This document shows, piece after piece, positions 27,051 to 35,947 of a stretch of DNA of 64,000 nt. Under the pieces are notes generated by a model that was not told the DNA's origin, searched no databases, and saw only the letters and a program-made list of their open reading frames with translations. The number at the start of each line of letters is the position of its first letter. Within the stretch, counting starts at the first letter, position 1. The stretch comes from Methanofollis sp. W23 (GTDB lineage Archaea > Halobacteriota > Methanomicrobia > Methanomicrobiales > Methanofollaceae). The DNA is taken from positions 2,066,140 through 2,130,139 of the forward strand of contig NZ_JAGGMN010000001.1 of the NCBI RefSeq assembly GCF_017875325.1. The letters are read 5' to 3'. Made by a program: the position numbers and the translations under genes.

Positions 27051-27068
27051 CAGTTGGTATACCAACTG
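27051..27068. promoter_or_regulatory. perfect 18-bp palindrome, putative operator
   Basis: CAGTTGGTATACCAACTG, a perfect palindrome preceded by another GTATAC (27046-27051). It sits just downstream of a TATA-like AGATATAAC (about 27031-27039), between the divergent storage-subunit and small-protein genes. Overlap with the expected start site fits a repressor operator. The wHTH gene at 27330 is a candidate binder. Confidence 0.6.
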
Positions 27069-27083
27069 ATAGAGGTGATAACT

Positions 27084-27311
27084 ATGAAGATCTATGTCCG
27101 TGAACGACAGAAGGTCGGCAGCGGTGTCAAGCAGCCGAAGTTCCGTATCGTCGCCGTCACCGGTGACAGCACCTCCAGGAGACTCTGGGTGGAGTCCAAA
27201 CACTTTAGAAAGAACGAGATCGAGACCATCGCCGCAGATCTCGAGGCCGAGATCGTCTGGCTCGAACCGATGCCAGAGGACAAGCGCCCCCATACGAAGA
27301 AAAACGAATAA
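27084..27311 (+). CDS. small protein linked to molybdenum storage, copy 2
   Basis: 75 residues, ATG 27084 after GAGGTGATA. Paralogue of the 25935 product: IYVRERQKVGSGVKQPKFRI, then KHFRKNEIETIAADLEAEIV and EPMPEDKRP. Probably co-transcribed with the wHTH gene 18 bases downstream. Confidence 0.75.
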   Translation: MKIYVRERQKVGSGVKQPKFRIVAVTGDSTSRRLWVESKHFRKNEIETIAADLEAEIVWLEPMPEDKRPHTKKNE

Positions 27312-27329
27312 CACCAAAACCTGTGCACT

Positions 27330-27680
27330 ATGTCTGCACTGAGCCCGGACGAGGTTCTCAACGCAGTGGCCCGGATCCTCATCTTTGAGGACCGTGCCAT
27401 CACATTTCTCTGTACTCAGGACGAAGTCAGCATCAGGTTCCCAAAGACCAGACGCCTTGCCGCTTATCTCTCGGTCCCGCACTATTATGTCATCCCAGTC
27501 CTCGCCGCCATGGAGGAGGACGGCCTGGTCACCCGCACCGAGCGGGTGGGAGTCTCGACCAATGCAAAAGGGACGGCACTCCTCTTCTCCAGGATCATGG
27601 AGCATTATCCTGCAGAGGTCAAGCAGATCCTCGGCAAAGACCTCCTCTCTGCGATCAGGGGAAGGATCTGTGAGGAGTGA
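27330..27680 (+). CDS. winged-helix-like transcriptional regulator
   Basis: 116 residues. A helix-turn-helix reading is plausible at TRRLAAYLSVPHYYVIPVLA, followed by a wing-like EEDGLVTRTERVGVSTNAKG, as in small archaeal MarR/PadR-like wHTH proteins. It ends the small-protein operon, and its likely target is the palindrome at 27051 (inference). No metal-binding motif seen. Confidence 0.55.
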   Translation: MSALSPDEVLNAVARILIFEDRAITFLCTQDEVSIRFPKTRRLAAYLSVPHYYVIPVLAAMEEDGLVTRTERVGVSTNAKGTALLFSRIMEHYPAEVKQILGKDLLSAIRGRICEE

Positions 27681-27714
27681 GACACAGCATTCACCGGTCT
27701 GACCGCATCACGTA

Positions 27715-27925
27715 TTTTTGGCTCTGTAGAAACCCGCAGGATGATGTTCTCCGGCGGGGGGCCTGGCATGCCCCGAACCCCCTGCCACACGAGAGAGTCG
27801 AGGACGGCAACCCCCTCTTCATCTTCGCCCATGCTGCCATCCTGGCCCGATCTTTTCATGCCCTGGTTCCCGGGATCCCCGCGACATGAAGATGAAGGAA
27901 GGTGGTCCGGTCACGTTCTTCCCAT
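27715..27925. repeat. single-ended copy of the TGTAGAA repeat family
   Basis: Starts TTTTTGGCTCTGTAGAAA at 27715 and continues with the family's GC-rich interior (GGCGGGGGGCCTGGCATGCC, then ACGAGAGAGTCGAGGACGGC). No matching inverted end is found before the converging transporter gene. Confidence 0.55.
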
Positions 27926-29059
27926 CTATTGGTGAGGAGTGCTACCGACCTTTTTCTTCCTTGCCTCCAGCACGTACGCGAGGGCCAGGCCCACCACAAA
28001 CCCGAGGGTGATGTTCACCAGGAGAGCGAGGGCGGCGATGACCCCGGTGACGAGGTATGAATCGGTCTTGAGACTGTGTTTACCGAGTTCGATCGCCGCA
28101 AAGATAAGCAGGCCGCCAAAAACCCCAAGCGGGATGAGGGCAAGGCTCTCTGGCGAGGCGAAGAAGAGGGCGAAGCCGAGGAAGATCACCCCTGCGATCA
28201 CGTTCGCCCCGCCGGTCCGCGCTCCGAACCGGTGCTGGGCGGCAAGCCCGCCGGCACCATGGCACATCGGGAACCCGCCGAAGGGCACCGAGACCAGGTT
28301 CATCACTCCAATGGTCCTGGAAAGGCGGTCCGGCTCGACCTCGGTCTTGAAGAGGTCGTGGGTGAGAAGGGCGGTGGCCAGGATCGCGTTCGTGAGAGTG
28401 AGCGGGAACTGCGGAGGGACAAGATAGACCGCCGCATACGTGAGGTCGGCAAGGTCGGGGAGGACGAGGGCGGGGAGGGCGATCATCGAGACCTGGGGGA
28501 GGCCGGCGGTGAGTACCCCCGCGACGATCCCGATGCCGAGGACGACGAGCGCTGAGATATCCTTGATCGTCCCGCGCAGCGCCGCAAGGAAGAAGAGCAC
28601 CACCACAGCAATGGAAATCCCGGCAAAGAGAGGGTCGGAAACGACGAAACCAAGAGAGGTCTTGATCAGCATCAGGGCAAGTCCAGCCTGCACCCCCCTG
28701 ATGACCGGGACCGGGATCCTATCCCTGAGCCAGGTCATGCTCCCGCAGCACCCAAGAGCAAGGAATATCACCCCGATGATCATCCCGGCCCCGGCGATCT
28801 CACCTGCGGTCAGTCCTTCTGCGATGGCGATCGCCCCGACCGCCTTGAGGGGCTCGATGGGTATAGGAAGACGATAATAGACCCCTGATAGAACGTACCA
28901 GAGGGCAAAGAAGAGAAAGATATGCGCGAGGTTTACATCGCAGACCAGGGCGACGCCAAGGACGATCGGGAGGATGGTCCCGAAGTCCCCCACCGACCCG
29001 GCGGCCTCGCCGATGGTGAACTTAAGCGGCCGTCTCCTGTATGATTCTTCTGCCTGCAC
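27926..29059 (-). CDS. MOT1-family molybdate/sulfate transporter
   Basis: 377 residues, about ten to twelve membrane helices. N-terminal EAAGSVGDFGTILPIVLGVA and IPIEPLKAVGAIAIAEGL, and the mid-protein VPFGGFPMCHGAGGLAAQHRFGARTGGANV, are signatures of the SulP-related MOT1 molybdate permeases. Diverges from modA with a shared 120-base regulatory gap, supporting molybdate as substrate. Confidence 0.85.
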   Translation of the reverse strand: MQAEESYRRRPLKFTIGEAAGSVGDFGTILPIVLGVALVCDVNLAHIFLFFALWYVLSGVYYRLPIPIEPLKAVGAIAIAEGLTAGEIAGAGMIIGVIFLALGCCGSMTWLRDRIPVPVIRGVQAGLALMLIKTSLGFVVSDPLFAGISIAVVVLFFLAALRGTIKDISALVVLGIGIVAGVLTAGLPQVSMIALPALVLPDLADLTYAAVYLVPPQFPLTLTNAILATALLTHDLFKTEVEPDRLSRTIGVMNLVSVPFGGFPMCHGAGGLAAQHRFGARTGGANVIAGVIFLGFALFFASPESLALIPLGVFGGLLIFAAIELGKHSLKTDSYLVTGVIAALALLVNITLGFVVGLALAYVLEARKKKVGSTPHQ

Positions 29060-29148
29060 TCTTCCCGCCGTCCGTATATTTCAGTCTATAGCACTCCTCT
29101 CTGCCTTGCTATGGGAGAAAGGTTTCCCGTACCTGATCAATTCAGGAG

Positions 29149-29172
29149 CATTTATTTACATTGTTAATTAAC
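29149..29172 (+). promoter_or_regulatory. modA promoter with overlapping palindrome
   Basis: TATA-like CATTTATTTAC (29148-29158) lies about 27 bases before the ATG at 29182, so the mRNA would be nearly leaderless. The palindrome GTTAATTAAC (29163-29172) sits between TATA box and start, the classic position for a repressor operator. Confidence 0.5.
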
Positions 29173-29181
29173 GCATGCTAC

Positions 29182-29988
29182 ATGAAATCATTCTCGATCA
29201 TTCTGGCTTTGATGCTTGTGATCGGTGCTTCCTGCGTCGTCTGCGGGTGCACCACAGATCAGAGTCCAACAACACCAGAAATATCAGAAAAAACCGCGTT
29301 GATGACCTATTGCGGCGCCGGTATCCGCGAACCGATGGAAGAGATCGCCAACCTCTATGAGAACAAGACCGGCACCATGATCGAGTTCTCCTTCGGCAAC
29401 TCCGCCGCCCTCCTGAGCCAGATGGAACTGGTGCAACAGGGTGACCTCTATATGCCGGGCGCCACCGCCTATATCGAGAAAGCCGCCGAGAAGGGATATG
29501 TGAACACCACCGAGCAGGTTGTCTACCATATCCCGGTGATCGCCGTCGCCAAGGGCAACCCCAAGAACGTGACCTGCATTGAGGACCTGGCGCACGATGA
29601 CCTGACTGTCGTGGTCGGCGACCCCACCGGCCCGGCGATCGGGAAGAGCACCAAGAAGATGCTGAACAAGAGCGGGCTCTGGGACGCGGTCTCTGAGAAC
29701 GCCGTTGCCACGCGGGCGACCGTCAACGAACTGGTCGTCGACATCTGCATGGGCACCGCCGACGCCTCGGTCATCTGGTACGACCTCTATGTCCCTGACA
29801 AGATGGACCTCGTCGAGATCCCGAAGGACCAGAACGACATCAAGGTGATCCCCATCGGCACGCTCAAGTTCTCTGAGAACCCGGCCGAGGCCCAGGAGTT
29901 TGCCGACTTCGTCGCTTCAGACGAAGGGAAGGCAGTCTTCGTGAAGCACGGCTATATCGTCTACCCTGACCCGGAGTATGAAGACTGA
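29182..29988 (+). CDS. modA: molybdate ABC transporter substrate-binding lipoprotein
   Basis: 268 residues. Signal peptide ending in a lipobox-like VVCGC, short Thr-rich linker, then the ModA fold: YCGAGIREPMEEIANLYENK, SFGNSAALLSQMELVQQGDL, GDPTGPAIGKSTKKML, GTADASVIWYDLY. ATG 29182 chosen because it gives a proper signal peptide and matches the promoter spacing; an upstream TTG at 29161 is less likely. First gene of modA-trmO-modB-modC. Confidence 0.9.
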   Translation: MKSFSIILALMLVIGASCVVCGCTTDQSPTTPEISEKTALMTYCGAGIREPMEEIANLYENKTGTMIEFSFGNSAALLSQMELVQQGDLYMPGATAYIEKAAEKGYVNTTEQVVYHIPVIAVAKGNPKNVTCIEDLAHDDLTVVVGDPTGPAIGKSTKKMLNKSGLWDAVSENAVATRATVNELVVDICMGTADASVIWYDLYVPDKMDLVEIPKDQNDIKVIPIGTLKFSENPAEAQEFADFVASDEGKAVFVKHGYIVYPDPEYED

Positions 29989-30038
29989 GGCCCTTGGGTC
30001 TCATTCCCTTTTTTATAATTTCCGACGAGGACACATCC

Positions 30039-30575
30039 ATGCATTCTGAACCAACAGACCAGACAAGAGATCCGGTCACCTACCGGCCCATCGGCGTCAT
30101 CAGGACGCCCTTTACCGAACAGAAAAACACTCCCATCCAGGGAGTCTTCAACAAGGCGTGCGGCACCGTCGAGTTGTTCCCCGAATATGAGAGCGGATTG
30201 CTGGATATCGAGACGTTCTCGCACCTCTTCCTCATCTACCACTTCCACCAGGCGAACGCCCAGATGCTCCGCCAGAAACCGTTCCTCGACCTTCAGAAGG
30301 AACGCGGCATCTTTGCCATCCGTCACTTCAACCGCCCCAACCCGATCGGGATCTCGATCGTGGAACTGAAGGGCGTGCGCGGCAATGTCCTCGATGTCTG
30401 CGGCGTGGACACCCTCGACGGCACGCCACTGCTCGACATCAAGCCCTATGTCCACCAGTTCGACCACCGCGAGGAGGTCAGGAGCGGATGGGTGGACGAC
30501 CAGCATGTGGACGATGTCAGGGAGTGGAACAGCACCCCTGAGGCACTCAGGCATCGCGACCGGGTGAACCTGTGA
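30039..30575 (+). CDS. TrmO/TsaA-like methyltransferase-family protein
   Basis: 178 residues of the TsaA/YaeB (UPF0066) family: RPIGVIRTPFTEQKNTPIQG, FSHLFLIYHFHQA, RPNPIGISIVEL, DTLDGTPLLDIKPYVHQFD. In E. coli TrmO methylates t6A37 of tRNA; archaeal members next to metal transporters may act otherwise. Its stop overlaps the modB start, so it is an integral part of the mod operon. ATG 30039 follows CGAGGACAC. Confidence 0.85.
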   Translation: MHSEPTDQTRDPVTYRPIGVIRTPFTEQKNTPIQGVFNKACGTVELFPEYESGLLDIETFSHLFLIYHFHQANAQMLRQKPFLDLQKERGIFAIRHFNRPNPIGISIVELKGVRGNVLDVCGVDTLDGTPLLDIKPYVHQFDHREEVRSGWVDDQHVDDVREWNSTPEALRHRDRVNL

Positions 30576-31360
30576 GAAGGCCAAGTCCCCTGAAAGCGGT
30601 GACAGTAGGGGTTGCCGCCTCTCTTACCGCATTTATTATTCTTCTGCTCCTCCTTGTCGTCACCCACCCTTCTCCTACCGCGCTCCTCTCCTCCATCACC
30701 TCACGCGAGATCCAGTTTGCCGTCTATCTCTCGATCGTCACTTCGGTGGCCTCGACGGCGATCTGCATCCTGATCGCCGTGCCCTCGGCCTATGCCCTTG
30801 CACGATATGATTTCTTCGGCAAGAACGCCGTGAACACGGTCGTCGACATGCCACTCGCCCTCCCGCCGCTCGTCGCAGGTGTGGCCCTCCTCCTCTTCTT
30901 TGGGTCCACGCCGATCGGGCAGGCACTTGCCGAGGCAGGACTGGTCTTTATCTTCACGCCCCTCGGGATCGTGGTGGCCCAGGTCTTTGTGAACTTCCCG
31001 TTCATGCTCAGGATCATGCGCTCGACCTTCGAGTCGATCAGTCCGCGTTACGAATATGTGGCAAAGACCCTCGGGTGCACCGATATCCAGGCCCTCTGGC
31101 GGGTCACGCTGCCGATGGCGACGAGCGGACTCATCGCCGGCGGGGTGATCACCTGGGCAAAGGGGATCGGCGAGTTCGGGGCCGCGCTCATGCTTGCCGG
31201 TGCGACGCGGATGAAGACCGAGACCCTGCCGATCTCGCTCTTCCTGAACATGTCCTGCGGGGAACTCGAACTGGCCATCTCAGCGGCGACGATCCTGATC
31301 ATCATCTCGATCGCCTCACTCTATGTCTTTGAACGCTATGGCGGGAGCGTCAGATTGTAG
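30572..31360 (+). CDS. modB: molybdate ABC transporter permease
   Basis: 262 residues, about six membrane helices, N-terminal segment MRRPSPLKAVTVGVAASLTA, and the ATPase-contact motif in FVNFPFMLRIMRSTFESI with TLGCTDIQALWRVTLPMA and KGIGEFGAALMLAG. Four-base overlap with the upstream gene. Confidence 0.92.
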   Translation: MRRPSPLKAVTVGVAASLTAFIILLLLLVVTHPSPTALLSSITSREIQFAVYLSIVTSVASTAICILIAVPSAYALARYDFFGKNAVNTVVDMPLALPPLVAGVALLLFFGSTPIGQALAEAGLVFIFTPLGIVVAQVFVNFPFMLRIMRSTFESISPRYEYVAKTLGCTDIQALWRVTLPMATSGLIAGGVITWAKGIGEFGAALMLAGATRMKTETLPISLFLNMSCGELELAISAATILIIISIASLYVFERYGGSVRL

Positions 31361-31371
31361 GAAATCGACCT

Positions 31372-32418
31372 ATGTTATCGATAGAACATCTTTCCAAAGA
31401 CATGGGAGAGTTCGTCCTCAAAGACGCGACTCTCCAGGTAAATGACGGTGAATACCTGGTGATCATCGGACCGACCGGGGCGGGCAAGACGATCCTCCTT
31501 GAGACCCTTGCCGGGATCTATCCGCCTGATAGCGGCCGGATGGTCCTTGACGGCCGGGACATCACCGACGCCCCCCCGCGTGAACGGCGGATCAGCATGG
31601 TCTACCAGGACTACATGCTCTTTCCCCATCTCACGGTGGCGGAGAACATCGAGTTTGGACTGCGCAACCAGAAGGTTGCGCAACCCGAGATCGAGCAGAA
31701 GGTCATGGACGCCGCAAAGTTTCTCGGCATCGACCACCTCCTCCACCGCCATCCTGAGACCCTCTCAGGGGGCGAGCAGCAGCGTGCGGCCATCGCCAGG
31801 GCGGTCGTGATGGAGCCCGCGCTCCTGCTCCTCGACGAACCCCTGAGCGCGCTGGACGGGCGCACACGGGACAAACTCAGGCGAGAACTGCGCCGCCTCC
31901 ATGACGCCTACGGGATCACGGTGATCCATGTCACCCACAACTTCGAGGAGGTCTTCTCGCTTGCCGACCGCGTGGCCGTGATCAGGGGGGGCGAGATCGT
32001 GCAGATCGGCACCCCTGACGAGGTCTTCAGGAAACCGAACTGCGAGTTTGTGGCAAACTTCGTCGGAGTGGAGAACCTCTTCAGGGGGACCTGTGTCAGA
32101 AAAGACGGACTCTCGGAGGTCACGGTCGAGGGCGTCAGGATGGTCTCGACGGCCCTTGCAGACGGCACGGAGGTCTGTGTCACGGTCCGCCCTGAAGAGA
32201 TCCTGATCTCGCCGCGGCCGATCGGTTCCTGTGCACGGAACCAGTACACCGGGACAGTCCAGGAGATCGCCGATAATGGGGCGACGGTCAGGGTCACGGT
32301 CGACTGCGGCATCCCCCTGGCGGTGCTGATCACCAGGCAGGGCTATCTTGAGATGGGGCTTGCCGAGGGGGACACCGTCTCTGTGGCCTTTAAGGCCTCG
32401 TCTGTCCAGGTCTTCTGA
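31372..32418 (+). CDS. modC: molybdate ABC transporter ATPase with C-terminal molybdate-binding (TOBE/Mop) domain
   Basis: 348 residues. Walker A GPTGAGKTILLE, signature LSGGEQQRAAIARA, Walker B LLLLDEPLSALDG, switch HVTHNFEE. From about residue 245 a TOBE/Mop-like domain (VRPEEILISP, TGTVQEIADNGATVRVTVDC) typical of molybdate importers. Last gene of the operon, followed directly by a MITE-like element. Confidence 0.92.
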   Translation: MLSIEHLSKDMGEFVLKDATLQVNDGEYLVIIGPTGAGKTILLETLAGIYPPDSGRMVLDGRDITDAPPRERRISMVYQDYMLFPHLTVAENIEFGLRNQKVAQPEIEQKVMDAAKFLGIDHLLHRHPETLSGGEQQRAAIARAVVMEPALLLLDEPLSALDGRTRDKLRRELRRLHDAYGITVIHVTHNFEEVFSLADRVAVIRGGEIVQIGTPDEVFRKPNCEFVANFVGVENLFRGTCVRKDGLSEVTVEGVRMVSTALADGTEVCVTVRPEEILISPRPIGSCARNQYTGTVQEIADNGATVRVTVDCGIPLAVLITRQGYLEMGLAEGDTVSVAFKASSVQVF

Positions 32419-32422
32419 AAAA

Positions 32423-32664
32423 TCCAGGTCTGTAGAAACCCTCACCTATTGTAGGGGGATGTGTGTCGCCCGCCTTCCCACCTCTTCGGACGGAGGGGCG
32501 CCGCCCCCGGACCCCCAGAATGAAGATAGGGACGGGAAGGCACACTCAATCGCCATGAAGAGCGTAATGCCGTCCACCACCTCTCGCTCACGCGGGGGGG
32601 ACCGGGGGACGGCACGCACCCCGCCAAAGATAACCCTCCTGAGGATTTCTACAGAGCCAAAAGT
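32423..32664. mobile_element. MITE-like element with terminal inverted repeats
   Basis: Left end CCAGGTCTGTAGAAACCCTCA (32423-32443), right end TGAGGATTTCTACAGAGCCAA (32639-32659), inverted with a few mismatches. The interior contains the family core GCGCCGCCCCCGGACCCCC and GAAGATAGGGACGGGAAGGC. Begins five bases after the modC stop. Confidence 0.7.
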
Positions 32665-33712
32665 CCAGAACAGATGGGCTCGCCGGGCATGGTGCGCCCC
32701 TCACAACAGTGCGGCGGCGGTGGCGGAGACGTCGCCACCCCCGATCTCTCATCATCATAAGGGGGACGACCTGACGTTCTTCCGGCCCGTGCGCCACATC
32801 AGAGGTGTGCTTATCGGCTCTGAGAAATGGTTTTGTAGAATCAGGCATGAACCCCCTGGTTCAGGCATACGGGATGAACATGATCGTGGGTCTCCCGAGA
32901 CGCCCTACGGGAAGATCGTCGAATGGCCGCCCCCACCTATTTCATCGCGGGGAGTCCGGGGGGGCACAGCCCCCCCGGTACGAGCAGGAGAGAAGGCAGG
33001 AGAATCACGCTTGCACCCATACTGGATGAGGGGTTACCATGAGGTCATCCCAAAACTCTTCAGCCTTCCTCATCACCGATAAGCGCGATGGATGATTATG
33101 AAGAGATCCCTGCGTTTTCATCGCGCACCCCTGCATTCAACACCTTCCTATACACCTGCGCTGGGGACGCTGCCCCCTGACCCCTGGGATGGCGAGAGAG
33201 ACGGGAAGACAGAGAAAAAAATCATGAAGACGAGACGCAATCCTCCACCAATCTTCATCCACGAGAGGGCCGGGGGGTGGCCAGTCCCCTGGTGGAGGAG
33301 AGAGTTCAGAATTTCTGGAAAGATGCGTTTCGGTTTGATGAGATGATCACCTCCAGAGAATTTTGGGATATCCTCCATGAAAATGATCCTGACGATGAAC
33401 CAGGGATGTTTGTATGATTACTTCTCCTCACCGGGATCCTCCATACCTGATATACGAAATACAGAAACTCTCTCAGAGTGATCGGCCGCCCTCAGCGCAG
33501 CACCTTCACCGTCATCTCGTGCAGGGGGGTGCACCCCCGGATCCCCGCCGTGGCGGTAGGCGGGGGCGGCAATGAGACGGTGTTCCCCCCGTGATGTCCT
33601 GCTTTGAAGGGCGAGCACAGGTCAAAACACCCTGGAGACCCATGGCCATGTTCGATCGCGTATGCGTGAGCCTCAGGTTCATGCTCGCGTCTACAGAACC
33701 CAAAAAAAGAGG
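32665..33712. repeat. composite repeat-rich intergenic region
   Basis: About 1 kb without a supportable gene. Holds a hairpin-type end (TGTAGAATCAGGCATGAACC, then CTGGTTCAGGCATACGGGAT, around 32834-32873), an opposite-facing end near 33640-33695 (GTATGCGTGAGCC..., CGCGTCTACAGA), and GC-rich blocks of the same family. Longer ORFs here are translations of repeats. One short coding-looking remnant is listed separately. Confidence 0.55.
33304..33417 (+). pseudogene. possible C-terminal gene remnant (38 codons)
   Basis: Reading frame VQNFWKDAFRFDEMITSREF followed by WDILHEND, ending at TGA 33415-33417, has protein-like composition and codon use unlike the GC-rich repeats around it. No start and no recognisable parent gene. 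Could be the tail of a gene destroyed by element insertion, or chance. Confidence 0.3.
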
Positions 33713-33979
33713 TCAGGTGTCGCACCCGGGCGCCGCCATCACCTGAAAGATTGCCCGCCCCTTTGCGGTGAGGGTGGTCGTGGTGAAGAGATAGGGGTCC
33801 TGTGGGGTCCGGAGGTGGACCTCCACGGCCCCCATCTCCTCGAGTTCCCTGACCGCCATGTTGATCTCCTGGGGGGAGAGCGTGGTCATGCCCTTCAGAT
33901 CCTTGCCGGTATACTGGCGCATCTCGCTCCCGACCAGGGCATAGAGTACTTTTTCTGCATTTTTTCCTGGTTTTTTCAT
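33713..33979 (-). CDS. small winged-helix-like protein
   Basis: 88 residues: MKKPGKNAEKVLYALVGSEM, then TGKDLKGMTTLSPQEINMAV and ELEEMGAVEVHL followed by TAKGRAIF. The helix-helix-wing order fits a minimal wHTH regulator or an archaeal small adaptor. It diverges from tupA (33980-34122 between), so it could regulate tungstate uptake (inference). Confidence 0.6.
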   Translation of the reverse strand: MKKPGKNAEKVLYALVGSEMRQYTGKDLKGMTTLSPQEINMAVRELEEMGAVEVHLRTPQDPYLFTTTTLTAKGRAIFQVMAAPGCDT

Positions 33980-34087
33980 CTTTGTCCTCCCTTGAGTGTA
34001 GTCTTCTCTCCGTCTCCATCCCCGCCTCCAGGAATAAAACCCCCGTATGCCGCCTGAGGGAGTATGGCCCCACGCAGGATAGAGGAA

Positions 34088-34097
34088 GAAATATAAT
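34088..34097 (+). promoter_or_regulatory. TATA box of the tup operon
   Basis: GAAATATAAT centred about 30 bases before the ATG at 34123, preceded by a purine-rich AGAGGAA. Predicts a leaderless or very short-leader mRNA. Confidence 0.5.
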
Positions 34098-34122
34098 GGT
34101 TGCGAGATATTGTACCGGTGCC

Positions 34123-35121
34123 ATGAAAAAGATTGCTGTTATCCTGCTTGTCGTGGTCATGGTGGCCGCCGCCTTTATCTGCGGCTGTACCACCCCAGAA
34201 GGTGGAGATGCAACCCCAACCCCGACCGAGACGACTGCGGCACCGGCAGAAACGACTGCGGCGCCGGAAGGGACGGGCACGGCGCCAGAAGGAACACAGA
34301 CCCTTTTAATCGCAACGACGACCAGTCTCCAGGACACCGGGCTCCTGGATTATCTCAGACCGATCTTTGAGGAGCAGTATGATGCAGACGTGAAGATCAC
34401 CGCAAAAGGGACAGGACAGTCCCTTGAACTTGGGAGAGCAGGGGACGTGGACGTGATGATGGTCCATGACCGCGCCCGCGAGGACGAATTCATCGACGAG
34501 GGCTATGGGGCCAACCGCCGGGTCTTTGCCTACAACTACTTCACCATCGTCGGCCCTGAATCCGACCCGGCCGGGATCGCAAACATGACCCCTGAAGAGG
34601 CTTTCACCACAATCCATGACAAGGGACTTGCCGAACCAGGGAACGTCGTCTTTGTCTCCAGGGGTGACGATTCAGGGACGCACGGAAAAGAGAAGGCCAT
34701 CTGGGAAGCCGCCGGCCTCAATTACACCGCCGACATCCAGGGTTCTGGTGAGTGGTATGTCGAGGCAGGCACCGGGATGGGGTCCACCCTGGTGATGACC
34801 GGCGAGAAGGAGGCCTACACCCTCAGCGACATCGGAACCTATCTCGCCTACAAGACCGAGACAGGTCTGGTCCCACTGGTCGAGGAGGGAGAGATCCTCC
34901 TGAACATCTACAGCGTGATGGAGATCGACCCCAAGAAGTATCCTGACGTCAACAGCACCCTTGCCAAAGAGTGGATCAACTTCCTCATCTCGCCCGAGAT
35001 CCAGGAGGAGATCGGGAACTTCGGTGTCGAGGAGTACGGCCAACCGCTCTTCTACCCTGCACAGGGGAACTGGGAGATGCTCGGGGTGGAGCGTGCGGAG
35101 ACCGAAGAACCGGTCACCTGA
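34123..35121 (+). CDS. tupA: tungstate ABC transporter substrate-binding lipoprotein
   Basis: 332 residues. Signal peptide with lipobox ICGC, Thr/Pro/Glu linker, then the TupA pattern: LLIATTTSLQDTGLLDYLRP, TGQSLELGRAGDVDVMMVHD, VSRGDDSGTHGKEKAIW, GAGLxx-like AGTGMGSTLVMTGEKEAYTL and LAKEWINFL. The T-T-S and D-S-G-T-H-x-K-E motifs separate TupA from ModA. Heads tupABC. Confidence 0.92.
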   Translation: MKKIAVILLVVVMVAAAFICGCTTPEGGDATPTPTETTAAPAETTAAPEGTGTAPEGTQTLLIATTTSLQDTGLLDYLRPIFEEQYDADVKITAKGTGQSLELGRAGDVDVMMVHDRAREDEFIDEGYGANRRVFAYNYFTIVGPESDPAGIANMTPEEAFTTIHDKGLAEPGNVVFVSRGDDSGTHGKEKAIWEAAGLNYTADIQGSGEWYVEAGTGMGSTLVMTGEKEAYTLSDIGTYLAYKTETGLVPLVEEGEILLNIYSVMEIDPKKYPDVNSTLAKEWINFLISPEIQEEIGNFGVEEYGQPLFYPAQGNWEMLGVERAETEEPVT

Positions 35122-35218
35122 GGTGAGGGGTTCTGGGGCGTGCGGTCACTCCGACCTCTCACTCCCATTTTTCTCTTCCCCGCGACCGGTTCGGTCACGA
35201 AGACCGGGAGCGTGAGAT

Positions 35219-35941
35219 ATGACCGGGCTGTTCGAGGGACTCGACCCGATCGGGGAGGGGCTCTTCCAGGCGATCGAGTTGATCCTCACCCTTGACCCGG
35301 CGGTAATGGAGATCACCGTCCGTAGCCTGATCATCACCTTCTCGGCCGTCCTCCTTGGTTCGCTCATCTCCCTCCCGATCGGAGCGGCCATCGCCTTCAA
35401 GGAATTTCCCGGGAGAAAGTCGGTGATCAACCTGGTCCAGACCCTGTATGCCGTCCCGACCGTCGTCGTCGGGCTGGTGGTCTTTCTCTTCATCCGTCGG
35501 ACCGGGCCCTTCGGGACTCTCGGGCTCCTCTTCACACCCGGCGGAATGGTCATCGGGCAGACGATCCTGGTCCTCCCCATCATCATCGGCCTCACTATCT
35601 CGGCGCTGATCGCGGTGGACACCACCATCAGGGACACCATCATCTCTCTTGGGGCGACGAAGGTCCAGTTTTTCTTTTCAGTCCTCAAGGAAGCACGGTT
35701 TGCGATCGTCGCCGCCGTGGCCATGGCCTTTGGTCGGGCGATCTCCGAGGTCGGGGCGGCGATCATCATCGGCGGGAACATCCAGGCCAGTTCGTTCTGG
35801 AGTTCAACCAGGATCCTGACGACCGCCATCACCCTTGAGACCGGGCGGGGAGATATCTCCCTCTCCATCGCCCTCGGGATCATTCTCCTCTCCATCGCCC
35901 TGGTCGTGAACATCATCATGAACTTTGTACAGCAACGGTGA
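35219..35941 (+). CDS. tupB: tungstate ABC transporter permease
   Basis: 240 residues, about six helices, with SLIITFSAVLLGSLISLPIG, LYAVPTVVVGLVVFLF and the ATPase-contact loop ISLGATKVQFFFSVLKEARF. Sits 97 bases after tupA and seven bases before tupC. Confidence 0.92.
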   Translation: MTGLFEGLDPIGEGLFQAIELILTLDPAVMEITVRSLIITFSAVLLGSLISLPIGAAIAFKEFPGRKSVINLVQTLYAVPTVVVGLVVFLFIRRTGPFGTLGLLFTPGGMVIGQTILVLPIIIGLTISALIAVDTTIRDTIISLGATKVQFFFSVLKEARFAIVAAVAMAFGRAISEVGAAIIIGGNIQASSFWSSTRILTTAITLETGRGDISLSIALGIILLSIALVVNIIMNFVQQR

Positions 35942-35947
35942 CCTCCC

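Noticed and set aside
32348-33082. Plus-strand 244-codon ORF after modC
   Set aside because: Shadow of the modC end and then translation of repeat DNA; no domain and no start signal.
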